The notes under the pieces are model-generated. The model was not told the DNA's origin. It was given only the letters and a program-made list of their open reading frames with translations, and made no database searches. Both the position numbers and the translations under genes were made by a program. From Pseudomonadota bacterium (GTDB taxonomy: Bacteria > Pseudomonadota > Gammaproteobacteria > Steroidobacterales > GCA-2729495), in assembly GCA_030836925.1 (NCBI GenBank), contig JAUPLK010000028.1:1-10874 (forward strand): a stretch of DNA of 10,874 nucleotides, written 5' to 3'. This document shows positions 1 to 7,567 of the stretch, piece by piece. Each line of letters opens with the position of its first letter. Positions within the stretch are counted from its first letter, which is position 1.

Positions 1-350
1 TGATGACCAATGTCTACCATGATGTCCATCTGGTCGATGAGAAAAGCGGTTGGGCGCGCATCGATGCGCCGAAAATGTTGGCGACAATCTATTCCAGCAT
101 GCGGCCGGGTGCCGTGCTGGGCGTGGTGGATCACGTGGCCACCCCGGGAACTTCGCTGGAACAGGCGGCGGCCTTGCATCGCATCGATCCGGAACTGCTC
201 AAGCGGGACCTGCAGGCGGCGGGTTTTGCCTTTGATGGCGAGAGCGATGTATTGCGCAATCCGGCTGATGACGGCAGTCGGCCGGTATTCGACCCGGCCG
301 TGCGCGGCCATACCAACCAGGTGGTGTATCGTTTCCGCCGGCCCCGTTGA
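1..350 (+). CDS. SAM-dependent methyltransferase-like protein, C-terminal part (5' end outside window)
   Basis: The frame is open from the left edge (first full codon at base 3) to a TGA at 348-350, so only about the last 115 residues are visible. The ATG at base 3 is probably internal. The visible part opens with NVYHDVHL, followed by a segment on a large set of residues ending in GAVLGVVDHVA, an EQAAALHRIDPELLKRDLQAAGF helix region, and a closing strand NQVVYRFRRP. This order (a Y/N-H-D loop, a beta strand GxxLxVVDH, a helix ending in AGF, then a final strand) is the C-terminal half of a class I Rossmann methyltransferase, and resembles the predicted methyltransferases of the COG4798 type. 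The SAM-binding glycine motif would lie upstream. Substrate is unknown. It is followed 31 bases later by prfC on the same strand. No signal peptide can be judged because the N-terminus is missing. Confidence 0.72.
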   Translation, partial: MTNVYHDVHLVDEKSGWARIDAPKMLATIYSSMRPGAVLGVVDHVATPGTSLEQAAALHRIDPELLKRDLQAAGFAFDGESDVLRNPADDGSRPVFDPAVRGHTNQVVYRFRRPR

Positions 351-362
351 ATGAAGTCGGGG

Positions 363-371
363 TGCTATCCT
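363..371 (+). promoter_or_regulatory. Extended -10 promoter element just upstream of prfC
   Basis: TGCTATCCT at 363-371 fits an extended -10 (TGn followed by TATCCT, four of six bases of TATAAT). No well-placed -35 is seen: the TTGAAT at 347-352 is only 13 bases away, too close. Transcription would start around 377-380, two to five bases before the prfC ATG at 382. The region lacks a Shine-Dalgarno sequence. This is a by-eye call. Confidence 0.4.
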
Positions 372-381
372 TCGCGCCCTT

Positions 382-2001
<1,620 letters not shown>

Positions 2002-2031
2002 CATGTTTCCCGAACCGTCCGTGGCACCGGC

Positions 2032-3297
2032 ATGACCACCCGTTACGACAACAGCCTCAACGGTGCCTGCGACTGCCGCACGCTGGATCCGGACAGGTTG
2101 CGGGCCCAGCTTGAATCCGGAGATGCGCTGGCCGGCCTGGCTGCCGAGATCACGCGGACCCGTCCGCACATGTTTTCTGCCACCGCGGTGTTCATCGCGC
2201 GGCAGCAACTGGAGCGCATGGCGGCGATCATCGCCGCCGTGGAGAGCGTGGTGCGGGTGCCTGGCTACCGGGCGGCAGTGTTGCAGCGTGCGCCGGAGAT
2301 GGCGCGTACCGATCCCGGTCCGCGCAGCGTGTTCATGGGTTTCGACTTTCACCTGGGTCCGCAGGGGCCGCAGCTCATCGAGATCAACACCAATGCCGGT
2401 GGTCCATTGCTCAATGTGGCGCTGGCGCGCGCCCAGCAGGTCTGCTGTGCCGAAGTCGGCAGCGTGCTGTGTTCGCCCACCGATCTGGAGCAGATCGATG
2501 CAGCCTTCGTCGAGTCGTTCCGCCGCGACTGGCGGCTGCAGCGTGGTGATGCGCCGCTGAGGCGGATCGCCATCGTCGATGATGATCCGCCCAGCCAGTA
2601 TCTCCATCCGGAGTTCCAGCTGTTCAGCCGCCTGTTCCGCAGTCATGGCATCGACGCGGTGATCGCCGATGCGGCGGCCCTGGAGTGGCGCGGTGGCAGA
2701 TTGTGGCATGCCGGTCAGCCCATCGATCTGGTCTACAACCGGCTGGTCGATTTTTATCTCGAAGCGCCTGCGCATGCGGCGCTGCGCGAGGCTTATATGG
2801 CAGGCGCGGTCGTGCTGACGCCGCACCCTCACGCCCACGCGCTGTATGCCGACAAGCGCAACCTGGTCCTGTTGAGCGATCCGGACCAACTCACGCAACT
2901 TGGCGTGGCGCCGGCGCTCTGTGCGGATCTGCAGGCGGGGATTCCGGCCACGGTCAGCGTCAGCCCGGAACGCAGCGCTGAGCTGTGGGCCCGGCGTCGC
3001 CAGCTGTTTTTCAAGCCGGCGCGCGGTTATGGCAGCAAGGCCGCCTACCGGGGCGACAAGCTCACCCGCCGTGTCTGGGAAGATATCCTGGCGGCCGACT
3101 ATGTGGCCCAGGACATCGCGCCGGCCAGCGAACGGCTGGTCAGGCTGGATGATGCCCGCGCCGATCTCAAGTTCGATATCCGCGCCTTTGTCTACGATGG
3201 CCGTATCCAGCTGCTGGCGGCCCGCCTGTACGCCGGCCAGACCACCAACTTCCGCACGCCGGGTGGCGGCTTTGCGCCGGTGTTTGTCGCGCCCTGA
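2032..3297 (+). CDS. Uncharacterised ATP-grasp-like protein (possibly circularly permuted)
   Basis: I do not recognise a named gene. The 421-residue product has blocks that suggest an ATP-grasp ligase fold. GFDFHLGPQGPQLIEINTNAGGPLLN (about 103-128) carries an EIN metal/ATP-type motif in the N-terminal half. VYNRLVDFYL at 234-243 is followed by HALYADKRNLVLLSD (269-283). Near the C-terminus come FFKPARGYGSKAAYRGDK (326-343), DLKFDIRAFVYDG (378-390) and ARLYAGQTTNFRTPGGGFAPVF. Having the EIN motif before the lysine and glycine-rich nucleotide blocks is the order of circularly permuted ATP-grasp proteins such as glutathionylspermidine-synthase-like families. There is no signal peptide or membrane segment, so it is probably cytoplasmic. 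It starts 30 bases after the prfC stop, in the same frame, with no clear Shine-Dalgarno sequence, and may be co-transcribed with prfC. A peptide- or amine-ligating role is inference; substrate unknown. An in-frame TAG (1999-2001) bounds any upstream start. Confidence 0.85.
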   Translation: MTTRYDNSLNGACDCRTLDPDRLRAQLESGDALAGLAAEITRTRPHMFSATAVFIARQQLERMAAIIAAVESVVRVPGYRAAVLQRAPEMARTDPGPRSVFMGFDFHLGPQGPQLIEINTNAGGPLLNVALARAQQVCCAEVGSVLCSPTDLEQIDAAFVESFRRDWRLQRGDAPLRRIAIVDDDPPSQYLHPEFQLFSRLFRSHGIDAVIADAAALEWRGGRLWHAGQPIDLVYNRLVDFYLEAPAHAALREAYMAGAVVLTPHPHAHALYADKRNLVLLSDPDQLTQLGVAPALCADLQAGIPATVSVSPERSAELWARRRQLFFKPARGYGSKAAYRGDKLTRRVWEDILAADYVAQDIAPASERLVRLDDARADLKFDIRAFVYDGRIQLLAARLYAGQTTNFRTPGGGFAPVFVAP

Positions 3298-3323
3298 CCC
3301 GCTGAGCCCGAACGGCTGACGCC

Positions 3324-4487
3324 TCAGCGTGAGCTGCGATTCTTCAGCAGTGGTACCGGTTCGAGTACCCAGTTGCCGCTGATGCGGCGAGCCGGACCCG
3401 GAATCGCAAAGCCCGTGTCCTTGCCGTTGCGCTGGCTGAACTCGTCCCAGTCGATCCGCCAGCCACGTTCGTCGAACTTTGCCAGCCATTCGCGGTAGCT
3501 GACCACGGCCTTGTCCGAGGGCGTTAGCACTTCACGGATGTTGCTGGTGGGCGTGCGTGGCGGATAGACGTCCACCAGGATTTCGATGTCCTGTTTGGCG
3601 ATGACCTTGTTGCGGGCATGGATCGGACCGTCATGCTCGGCGCCCAGCATGAAGTTGCGCATGTTGAGAAAGAATATCCGCGTCCTGCGCTGGTCCACCG
3701 GCTGCTCGAAAAAGTACTGGCGGAACCTGTTGCCGCTGCCGACGTTGATTTCGGTGACCATCATGTTGGGGCCGTGCGTGCCGCTGCCGGCAAACAGTTC
3801 ACCCGGCGCCCTGCTGCTGGTATCGACCGATTTCCAGGTGGGATCGGTGAGGCCCGGTGCATTGAAGCGGTGCACAAACCACATGCCCCAGCCCTGCGGG
3901 TGGTCCAGGACGTCGTACTCCCGCACATGATAGGTGTCGCGGTTGACGGCCTTCAGGCCATGCGTGGGATGTACGAACTCGTTGTGCGCCGGGTCCAGGC
4001 CGTTTTCGATCGAGCGCTCGTAGTAGTAGTCAACGTCCAGTACGAGTATCGAGTTCGCGCGCCAGCCCTCGGTATCGTATTCCTCGACGTTGAGCAGCGG
4101 CGGGCGGTCGCGTTCCGGCAGGTCGCCGAGGAATGCGAAAACGATGCCGTACTTCTCCTGTACCGGGTAGGCGTCGACCTTGGCGCGTGGCGGGACTTTC
4201 TTGCCGTAACCGATGGACGGGATGTTCCGGCACTCGCCGTCCGGGCCGAACTCCCAGCCGTGATAGGGGCACACGATGCAGTCATCGATGATCCGCGGCT
4301 TGTCGCCGAGTTCCCATGCGCCGCCGAGTGAAGCGCCGCGGTGCGTGCAGGTGTCACTCAGGACGTGAGCCTTCCCCTGGCTGTCACGAAAGGCGACGAA
4401 GTTGAGTCCCAGCACCATCGATTTTTCGGGCTTCCCCGCACCGAGGTCTTCGCTGCGGATGATGGGATACCAGAAATTGATGTACAT
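3324..4487 (-). CDS. Rieske [2Fe-2S] aromatic-ring-hydroxylating-type oxygenase, alpha subunit
   Basis: This is a 387-residue Rieske non-heme iron oxygenase that would hydroxylate or demethylate an organic substrate using O2 and electrons from a separate reductase. The N-terminal Rieske domain has CTH (C47, H49) and CPYHGW (C73, H76) as cluster ligands. The 23-residue gap between H49 and C73 is longer than the 16-17 common in the family. The catalytic domain has ENGLDPAHNEFVHPTHG, giving D165 as bridging residue and H168 and H173 as mononuclear iron ligands in the usual D-x2-H-x4-H spacing. D300 in AKQDIEILVD is a plausible third ligand. No transmembrane segment is evident. The start ATG is preceded by AGGAG at 6 bases. 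It is the last gene of an operon with the histidine kinase and response regulator, beginning 13 bases after the regulator's stop. Substrate cannot be deduced; no ferredoxin, reductase or beta subunit is adjacent. It converges with the ATP-grasp gene, 26 bases away. Confidence 0.93.
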   Translation of the reverse strand: MYINFWYPIIRSEDLGAGKPEKSMVLGLNFVAFRDSQGKAHVLSDTCTHRGASLGGAWELGDKPRIIDDCIVCPYHGWEFGPDGECRNIPSIGYGKKVPPRAKVDAYPVQEKYGIVFAFLGDLPERDRPPLLNVEEYDTEGWRANSILVLDVDYYYERSIENGLDPAHNEFVHPTHGLKAVNRDTYHVREYDVLDHPQGWGMWFVHRFNAPGLTDPTWKSVDTSSRAPGELFAGSGTHGPNMMVTEINVGSGNRFRQYFFEQPVDQRRTRIFFLNMRNFMLGAEHDGPIHARNKVIAKQDIEILVDVYPPRTPTSNIREVLTPSDKAVVSYREWLAKFDERGWRIDWDEFSQRNGKDTGFAIPGPARRISGNWVLEPVPLLKNRSSR

Positions 4488-4500
4488 GCCAGTCTCCTGG
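4488..4500 (-). promoter_or_regulatory. Ribosome binding site of the Rieske gene inside a tiny hairpin
   Basis: On the minus strand the 13 bases between the regulator stop and the oxygenase ATG read CCAGGAGACTGGC. AGGAG (4498-4494) is a strong Shine-Dalgarno sequence with 6-base spacing. CCAG and CTGG can pair around a GAGA tetraloop, so the site could be partly closed when upstream translation stops. The ribosome binding site is clear; a regulatory effect of the hairpin is speculation. Confidence 0.7.
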
Positions 4501-5121
4501 TCAGTGCGGGTGTTCCAGTGCCATCGCCATGCGCACCAGGTGTGCCAGCGAGCGGGTACCCATCTTGTCCATGACGCGGGCGCGATGGATCTCCACGGTA
4601 CGTTCGGAGAGATTGAGGTCCATCGCGATGACCTTGTTGGCCTGGCCGCCGACGATCATCTCCATCACTTCTTTTTCACGCGGCGTCAGTGTGGCGTGGC
4701 GCCGGATGATTTCCTCGTTCTGCGACAGCGTGTGCCGCGCCTCCGCATCGGCTTCGAGTGCGCGTGCAATCCGGTCGAGCAGGTCCTGGTGACCGAAAGG
4801 CTTCTGCAGGAAATCGAAGGCGCCGTTTTTCATCGCCTGGACGGCCATCGGCACATCACCATGCCCGGTGATGAAGATCACCGGCAGAAACGCACCCCGG
4901 CTGGCCAGTTCCTGCTGCAGTTCCATGCCACCCATGTCGGGCATGCGGATATCGAGCACGAGGCAGCCTGGCCGGTTGGCGTCGTACTGGGTGAGGAAGT
5001 CGCTGGCCGAGGCAAAGGGTACCGGGACATAACCGACTGAATCGAGCAGGATGCTCAATGAAGTGCGTACGCCTTCGTCGTCGTCGACTACAAATACCGT
5101 CTTGCCCAAGGTGCCTGTCAT
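4501..5121 (-). CDS. FixJ/TodT-type two-component response regulator (REC plus LuxR-type HTH)
   Basis: The product is a 206-residue cytoplasmic transcription regulator. The receiver domain (about 6-120) has the acidic pocket D13-D14-D15, phospho-acceptor D57 in CLVLDIRMP, T85 in FITGHGD and K107 in LQKPFG. The C-terminal LuxR/FixJ-type helix-turn-helix starts at LTPREKEVMEMIVGGQANKVIA (145-166), and its recognition region is LSERTVEIHRARVMDKM (171-187). The ITGHGDVPMAVQAMKNGAFDFLQKPF stretch is typical of the FixJ/TodT branch. I chose the ATG at 5121-5119 rather than the longer open frame to 5235, because MTGTLGKTVFVVDDD begins a normal receiver domain and because this ATG overlaps the kinase stop by one base (TGATG). 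It therefore forms a coupled pair with the upstream kinase and precedes the Rieske gene, its most likely local target. Target genes are inference. Confidence 0.95.
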   Translation of the reverse strand: MTGTLGKTVFVVDDDEGVRTSLSILLDSVGYVPVPFASASDFLTQYDANRPGCLVLDIRMPDMGGMELQQELASRGAFLPVIFITGHGDVPMAVQAMKNGAFDFLQKPFGHQDLLDRIARALEADAEARHTLSQNEEIIRRHATLTPREKEVMEMIVGGQANKVIAMDLNLSERTVEIHRARVMDKMGTRSLAHLVRMAMALEHPH

Positions 5122-5894
5122 CAGTTTCGCTGCACGACGTCGATACGCGGAATACGGGCCCAGAACCGGGCGCCACCTTCCGGCAGGTTGCAAAAACGCA
5201 ATTCGCCGCCGTGTTCGACGGCAATCGTGCGACATACCGCCAGCCCCAGGCCGGTGCCGTCGGACTTGGTGGTGAAAAATGGCCGGAACATCTCCCGGGC
5301 AGCCTCCTCTGGTACGCCGGCACCGCTGTCGATCACGGCGATCTCGATGCCTGCCGCATCACTTGTCGTGGCAATCGTGATCCTTCGGCGTTCGGCCGGC
5401 AAGTCGCTTACGGCATCCACGGCATTGCGGAACAGGAACAGCAGGAGCCCCTGCAGGCGGGGCCCATCACCCTGGACCTGCGGCAGAGGGCTGGAAAGAT
5501 CTACAATGAGCCGGATGTTGTGGTGCTGGGCGAGCGGTTCGATGAGTGGCAGCATTTCCTGAATGAGCGCATTGCAGTCAGCCGCAGCACGATGTACCGG
5601 AAGGGGGCGAACATTGCCACGCACACGCTGGATCGCGTCGCCGGCTCGCAGGGCCTGGCGGGCGATTTCCTCGACGATTTCGACCGCCTTGGCGGTCTGG
5701 GTGGGTTCACGCCGCAGCAGGGTTGCGGCACCCTCGGCGTAGGTGGCTATGGCGGCAAGCGGTTGATTCAGTTCATGGGCAAAACCCGAGGCGAGTTCGC
5801 GCAGCAGGCACCGGTAGGTGACGGCTACCACCTGCTCGAGCACGCGGTCCACTTGCGCGCTGGCCGGGCGCAACTGATGATCGTGACTATCCAT
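5121..5894 (-). CDS. Soluble sensor histidine kinase (HisKA-HATPase) without a recognisable sensor domain
   Basis: This 257-residue kinase begins almost directly with the dimerisation/phosphoacceptor domain. The H-box is GFAHELNQPLAAI, with H40 as the predicted phosphorylated residue. The N-box is LLFLFRNAVDAV (N157), the G1 box is DSGAGV at 189-194, and FRPFFTTKSDGTGLGLAV (203-220) holds the F and G2 boxes. HELNQPL plus FFTTK...GTGLGL places it in the FixL/DctB-like kinase class, which usually pairs with FixJ- or NtrC-type regulators. That agrees with the FixJ-type regulator translated next. Only about 30 residues precede the H-box, and there is no transmembrane segment and no complete PAS or GAF domain, so its input must come from a partner protein or from this short N-terminus. 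The start ATG has AGGA upstream with a 10-base spacer made of GATC repeats. It is divergent from the hybrid kinase gene (53 bases between start codons). Confidence 0.93.
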   Translation of the reverse strand: MDSHDHQLRPASAQVDRVLEQVVAVTYRCLLRELASGFAHELNQPLAAIATYAEGAATLLRREPTQTAKAVEIVEEIARQALRAGDAIQRVRGNVRPLPVHRAAADCNALIQEMLPLIEPLAQHHNIRLIVDLSSPLPQVQGDGPRLQGLLLFLFRNAVDAVSDLPAERRRITIATTSDAAGIEIAVIDSGAGVPEEAAREMFRPFFTTKSDGTGLGLAVCRTIAVEHGGELRFCNLPEGGARFWARIPRIDVVQRN

Positions 5895-5906
5895 GATCGA
5901 TCGATC
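5895..5906. repeat. (GATC)x3 tetranucleotide repeat in the kinase ribosome-binding spacer
   Basis: Three tandem GATC units lie immediately upstream of the kinase ATG. On the minus strand AGGA (5908-5905) overlaps the first unit and is followed by TCGATCGATC and then ATG, so repeat number sets the distance between the Shine-Dalgarno sequence and the start codon. The repeat is self-complementary and would also be three overlapping Dam sites if the host has Dam. Confidence 0.8.
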
Positions 5907-5947
5907 CTAAACCGGCCTGCCGCCGGGCTCTCTAAGGGCTTACCCCT
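5907..5947. promoter_or_regulatory. Divergent control region between the kinase operon and the hybrid kinase
   Basis: Only 53 bases separate the two divergent start codons, so promoters for both directions must overlap here or extend into the coding regions. Visible elements are a 5-base inverted repeat CCGGC/GCCGG at 5912-5926 and a second small dyad TAAG-GG-CTTA at 5933-5942, just before the hybrid kinase ATG. The purine run AAGGG within that dyad may also serve as ribosome binding site. I see no convincing -35/-10 pair by eye. Confidence 0.35.
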
Positions 5948-7507
5948 ATGACGGACGGACCGGGCCTGAACCCCTTGATCGCCCTGCGGGTCGTCGAGCA
6001 GGCGCCCGATGCACTGATCCTGGTCGATGGCGCCGGACTTATCGTCTATGCCAACAATGCGGTTGCCACCTTGTTCGGTTACAGCCAGGCTGAACTCATC
6101 GGGCGCAGTATCGAATGCCTTGTTCCCGAGCGCTTCCGCGACGCCCATTCGCGATACCGTGAGGGCTTCAATGCCACACCGGCAGCGCGGGAGATGGGTG
6201 CGCGGATGGTCGCACTGTCCGCTGTACGGCAGGACGGCAGCGAGTTCCCGACCGAGATCCGTCTGGCGCCAATGCATGAGGCCGGCCAGCTGCTGATCGT
6301 CGCTGCTGTCCGTGACATCAGTGAGCGTTCACGGATCACCGAGGAGTTGCGCGCGGCGCGCCAGGAAGCGGATGTTGCCAACCGGGCCAAGAGCCGCTTC
6401 CTGGCTACCGCCAGTCATGACCTGCGCCAGCCGCTGCAGACCCTGCAACTCCTGACCGCTGCCCTCGGCCGACAGGTCGATGGGCCGGCGACGGAGATCA
6501 TCGACCGCCAGCAGCATGCGCTGCAATCGATGGCCGATCTGCTCAATACCCTCCTGGATATCAGCAAACTCGAATCCGGAACGGTCACACCGACACTCGA
6601 GGATGTGTCGCTCGGCGACATGCTGGCGGAGATCAGGCAGCAATTCGAGCAGATTGCCACCGCCCGTGGTCTCGCGCTGACGGTGACTGTTTGCAGCGAG
6701 TTCCTGCGTACCGACCGGGTGTTGCTGCGGCAACTGATCCAGAACCTGCTGACCAATGCGCTCCAGTACACGCGTGTCGGTGGCGTCAGTATCCGCACGG
6801 TACGCACCTCGACGCATCTGAACATCGAGGTGACGGATACCGGCGTAGGCATCGCGCCCGATCAGACCGAGCGGATCTTCGACGAGTATTACCGCATGGA
6901 GCGGCCGGGTGCCGGGCGCCGCGGCTCGGGACTGGGCCTGAACATCGTCCGGCAGATCAGCCGCCTGCTCGGCTACGGCGTGGAAGTGGAGTCGGAGCTC
7001 GGGCGCGGCACGACATTCAGGCTGGTGATACCGCAGGATTATCTGGTCGAGCCCGGCATGCGTGCGGCAGCCTTGCCCGCTGCCGGATATGCCGATTTGC
7101 AGGCAGGGTTGCTCAAGCCGTCGGTGCTGGTCATCGAGGACGATGATGCGGTGCGCGGGGCGCTGGAACTGATACTGAAGCTCAACGATTACCCGGTGCG
7201 TGTCGCGGCCACTGCGGAGGTTGCCGAAGCGCTGTTTGCGCGGGAAGGTCCGGACATCGACCTGGTGGTTACCGATTTTCACCTCAATGGTCCGGACAAC
7301 GGCCTGCAGGTCCTGGACCGTTTGCGGGCAATGGCAGGCCGTGATCTGCCGGCCGTGGTCCTCAGCGGTGATACCTCGCCGATATTGCGGCATGCGGGCC
7401 AGTTGTCGCGCGTGCAACTGCTGCGCAAGCCGGTCGAGGCGCGGCATCTCATCCGCACGCTGGAGCAGTTGTTTGGCAGCGAGGAAGCGACCGGCTCCGG
7501 TCCTTGA
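5948..7507 (+). CDS. PAS-domain hybrid sensor histidine kinase with C-terminal receiver domain
   Basis: The product is a 519-residue hybrid kinase with no membrane segment, so it should sense a cytoplasmic signal. An N-terminal PAS domain (about 10-125) runs from VVEQAPDALILVDGAGLIVYANNA through LFGYSQAELIGRSIECLVPERFRDAH to VRQDGSEFPTEI and VRDISERS. A short coiled linker leads to the HisKA domain with ATASHDLRQPLQTL (H157 phospho-acceptor). The ATPase domain has the N-box QNLLTNALQY (N270), DTGVGI at 297-302 and GSGLGLNIV at 327-334. The receiver domain (about 391-512) has E397/D398-D400, phospho-acceptor D443 in VVTDFHL, S473 and K494. The ASHDLRQPL H-box is the type seen in NahK/ErcS'-like kinases of Pseudomonas. 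The gene is divergent from the kinase-regulator-oxygenase operon, which suggests a shared phosphorelay, but that is inference. The ligand or cofactor is unknown. Start ATG 5948 follows AAGGG by about 9 bases. Confidence 0.94.
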   Translation: MTDGPGLNPLIALRVVEQAPDALILVDGAGLIVYANNAVATLFGYSQAELIGRSIECLVPERFRDAHSRYREGFNATPAAREMGARMVALSAVRQDGSEFPTEIRLAPMHEAGQLLIVAAVRDISERSRITEELRAARQEADVANRAKSRFLATASHDLRQPLQTLQLLTAALGRQVDGPATEIIDRQQHALQSMADLLNTLLDISKLESGTVTPTLEDVSLGDMLAEIRQQFEQIATARGLALTVTVCSEFLRTDRVLLRQLIQNLLTNALQYTRVGGVSIRTVRTSTHLNIEVTDTGVGIAPDQTERIFDEYYRMERPGAGRRGSGLGLNIVRQISRLLGYGVEVESELGRGTTFRLVIPQDYLVEPGMRAAALPAAGYADLQAGLLKPSVLVIEDDDAVRGALELILKLNDYPVRVAATAEVAEALFAREGPDIDLVVTDFHLNGPDNGLQVLDRLRAMAGRDLPAVVLSGDTSPILRHAGQLSRVQLLRKPVEARHLIRTLEQLFGSEEATGSGP

Positions 7508-7535
7508 CCTTGAACCAAGGTTCAGGGTCTAAGGT
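7504..7535 (+). promoter_or_regulatory. MerR-family-type operator/promoter for the ABC transporter genes
   Basis: A -35 TTGACC (7504-7509) and a -10 TAAGGT (7530-7535) are separated by 20 bases, longer than the usual 17. An inverted repeat fills the gap: ACCTTGAACC (7507-7516), AA, GGTTCAGGGT (7519-7528), which matches at 9 of 10 arm positions. A dyad between -35 and -10 with a 19-20 base spacer is the established architecture of MerR-family activated promoters (MerR, ZntR, CueR, SoxR). As I recall it, the -10 TAAGGT is the one in the classical mer operon promoter. The -35 overlaps the stop codon of the upstream kinase gene. Transcription would start near 7542, about 25 bases before the ABC start. 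There is no T-run, so this is not an intrinsic terminator. Confidence 0.75.
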
Positions 7536-7567
7536 CGATCCATCTACCATCAAGGGATGTCCGGTCC

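Noticed and set aside
3301..3328. GCTGAG...CTCAGC as a bidirectional terminator between the convergent genes
   Set aside because: The stem is only 6 bases with a 16-base loop and no T-run on either side. It also overlaps the Rieske stop codon. Too weak to call an intrinsic terminator.
3618..4331. A 237-codon plus-strand frame opposite the Rieske gene
   Set aside because: The minus strand holds all Rieske and iron ligands with a good ribosome binding site. The plus-strand frame has no motif.
5122..5235. An N-terminal extension of the response regulator (start at 5235)
   Set aside because: The extra 38 residues are arginine-rich, overlap the kinase gene and precede a receiver domain that starts normally at the ATG at 5121.
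6329..7447. A 372-codon minus-strand frame inside the hybrid kinase
   Set aside because: The plus strand encodes ordered HisKA, ATPase and receiver motifs here. The antisense product has no recognisable motif.
4501..7507. A FixL/FixJ oxygen-sensing pair
   Set aside because: The regulator is FixJ-like, but the adjacent kinase has no PAS domain and the hybrid kinase's PAS domain appears to lack the heme histidine, so the name is not justified.
7507..7528. The inverted repeat after the hybrid kinase as a rho-independent terminator
   Set aside because: No run of T follows, and the dyad is placed exactly between promoter-like -35 and -10 hexamers, which fits an operator better.
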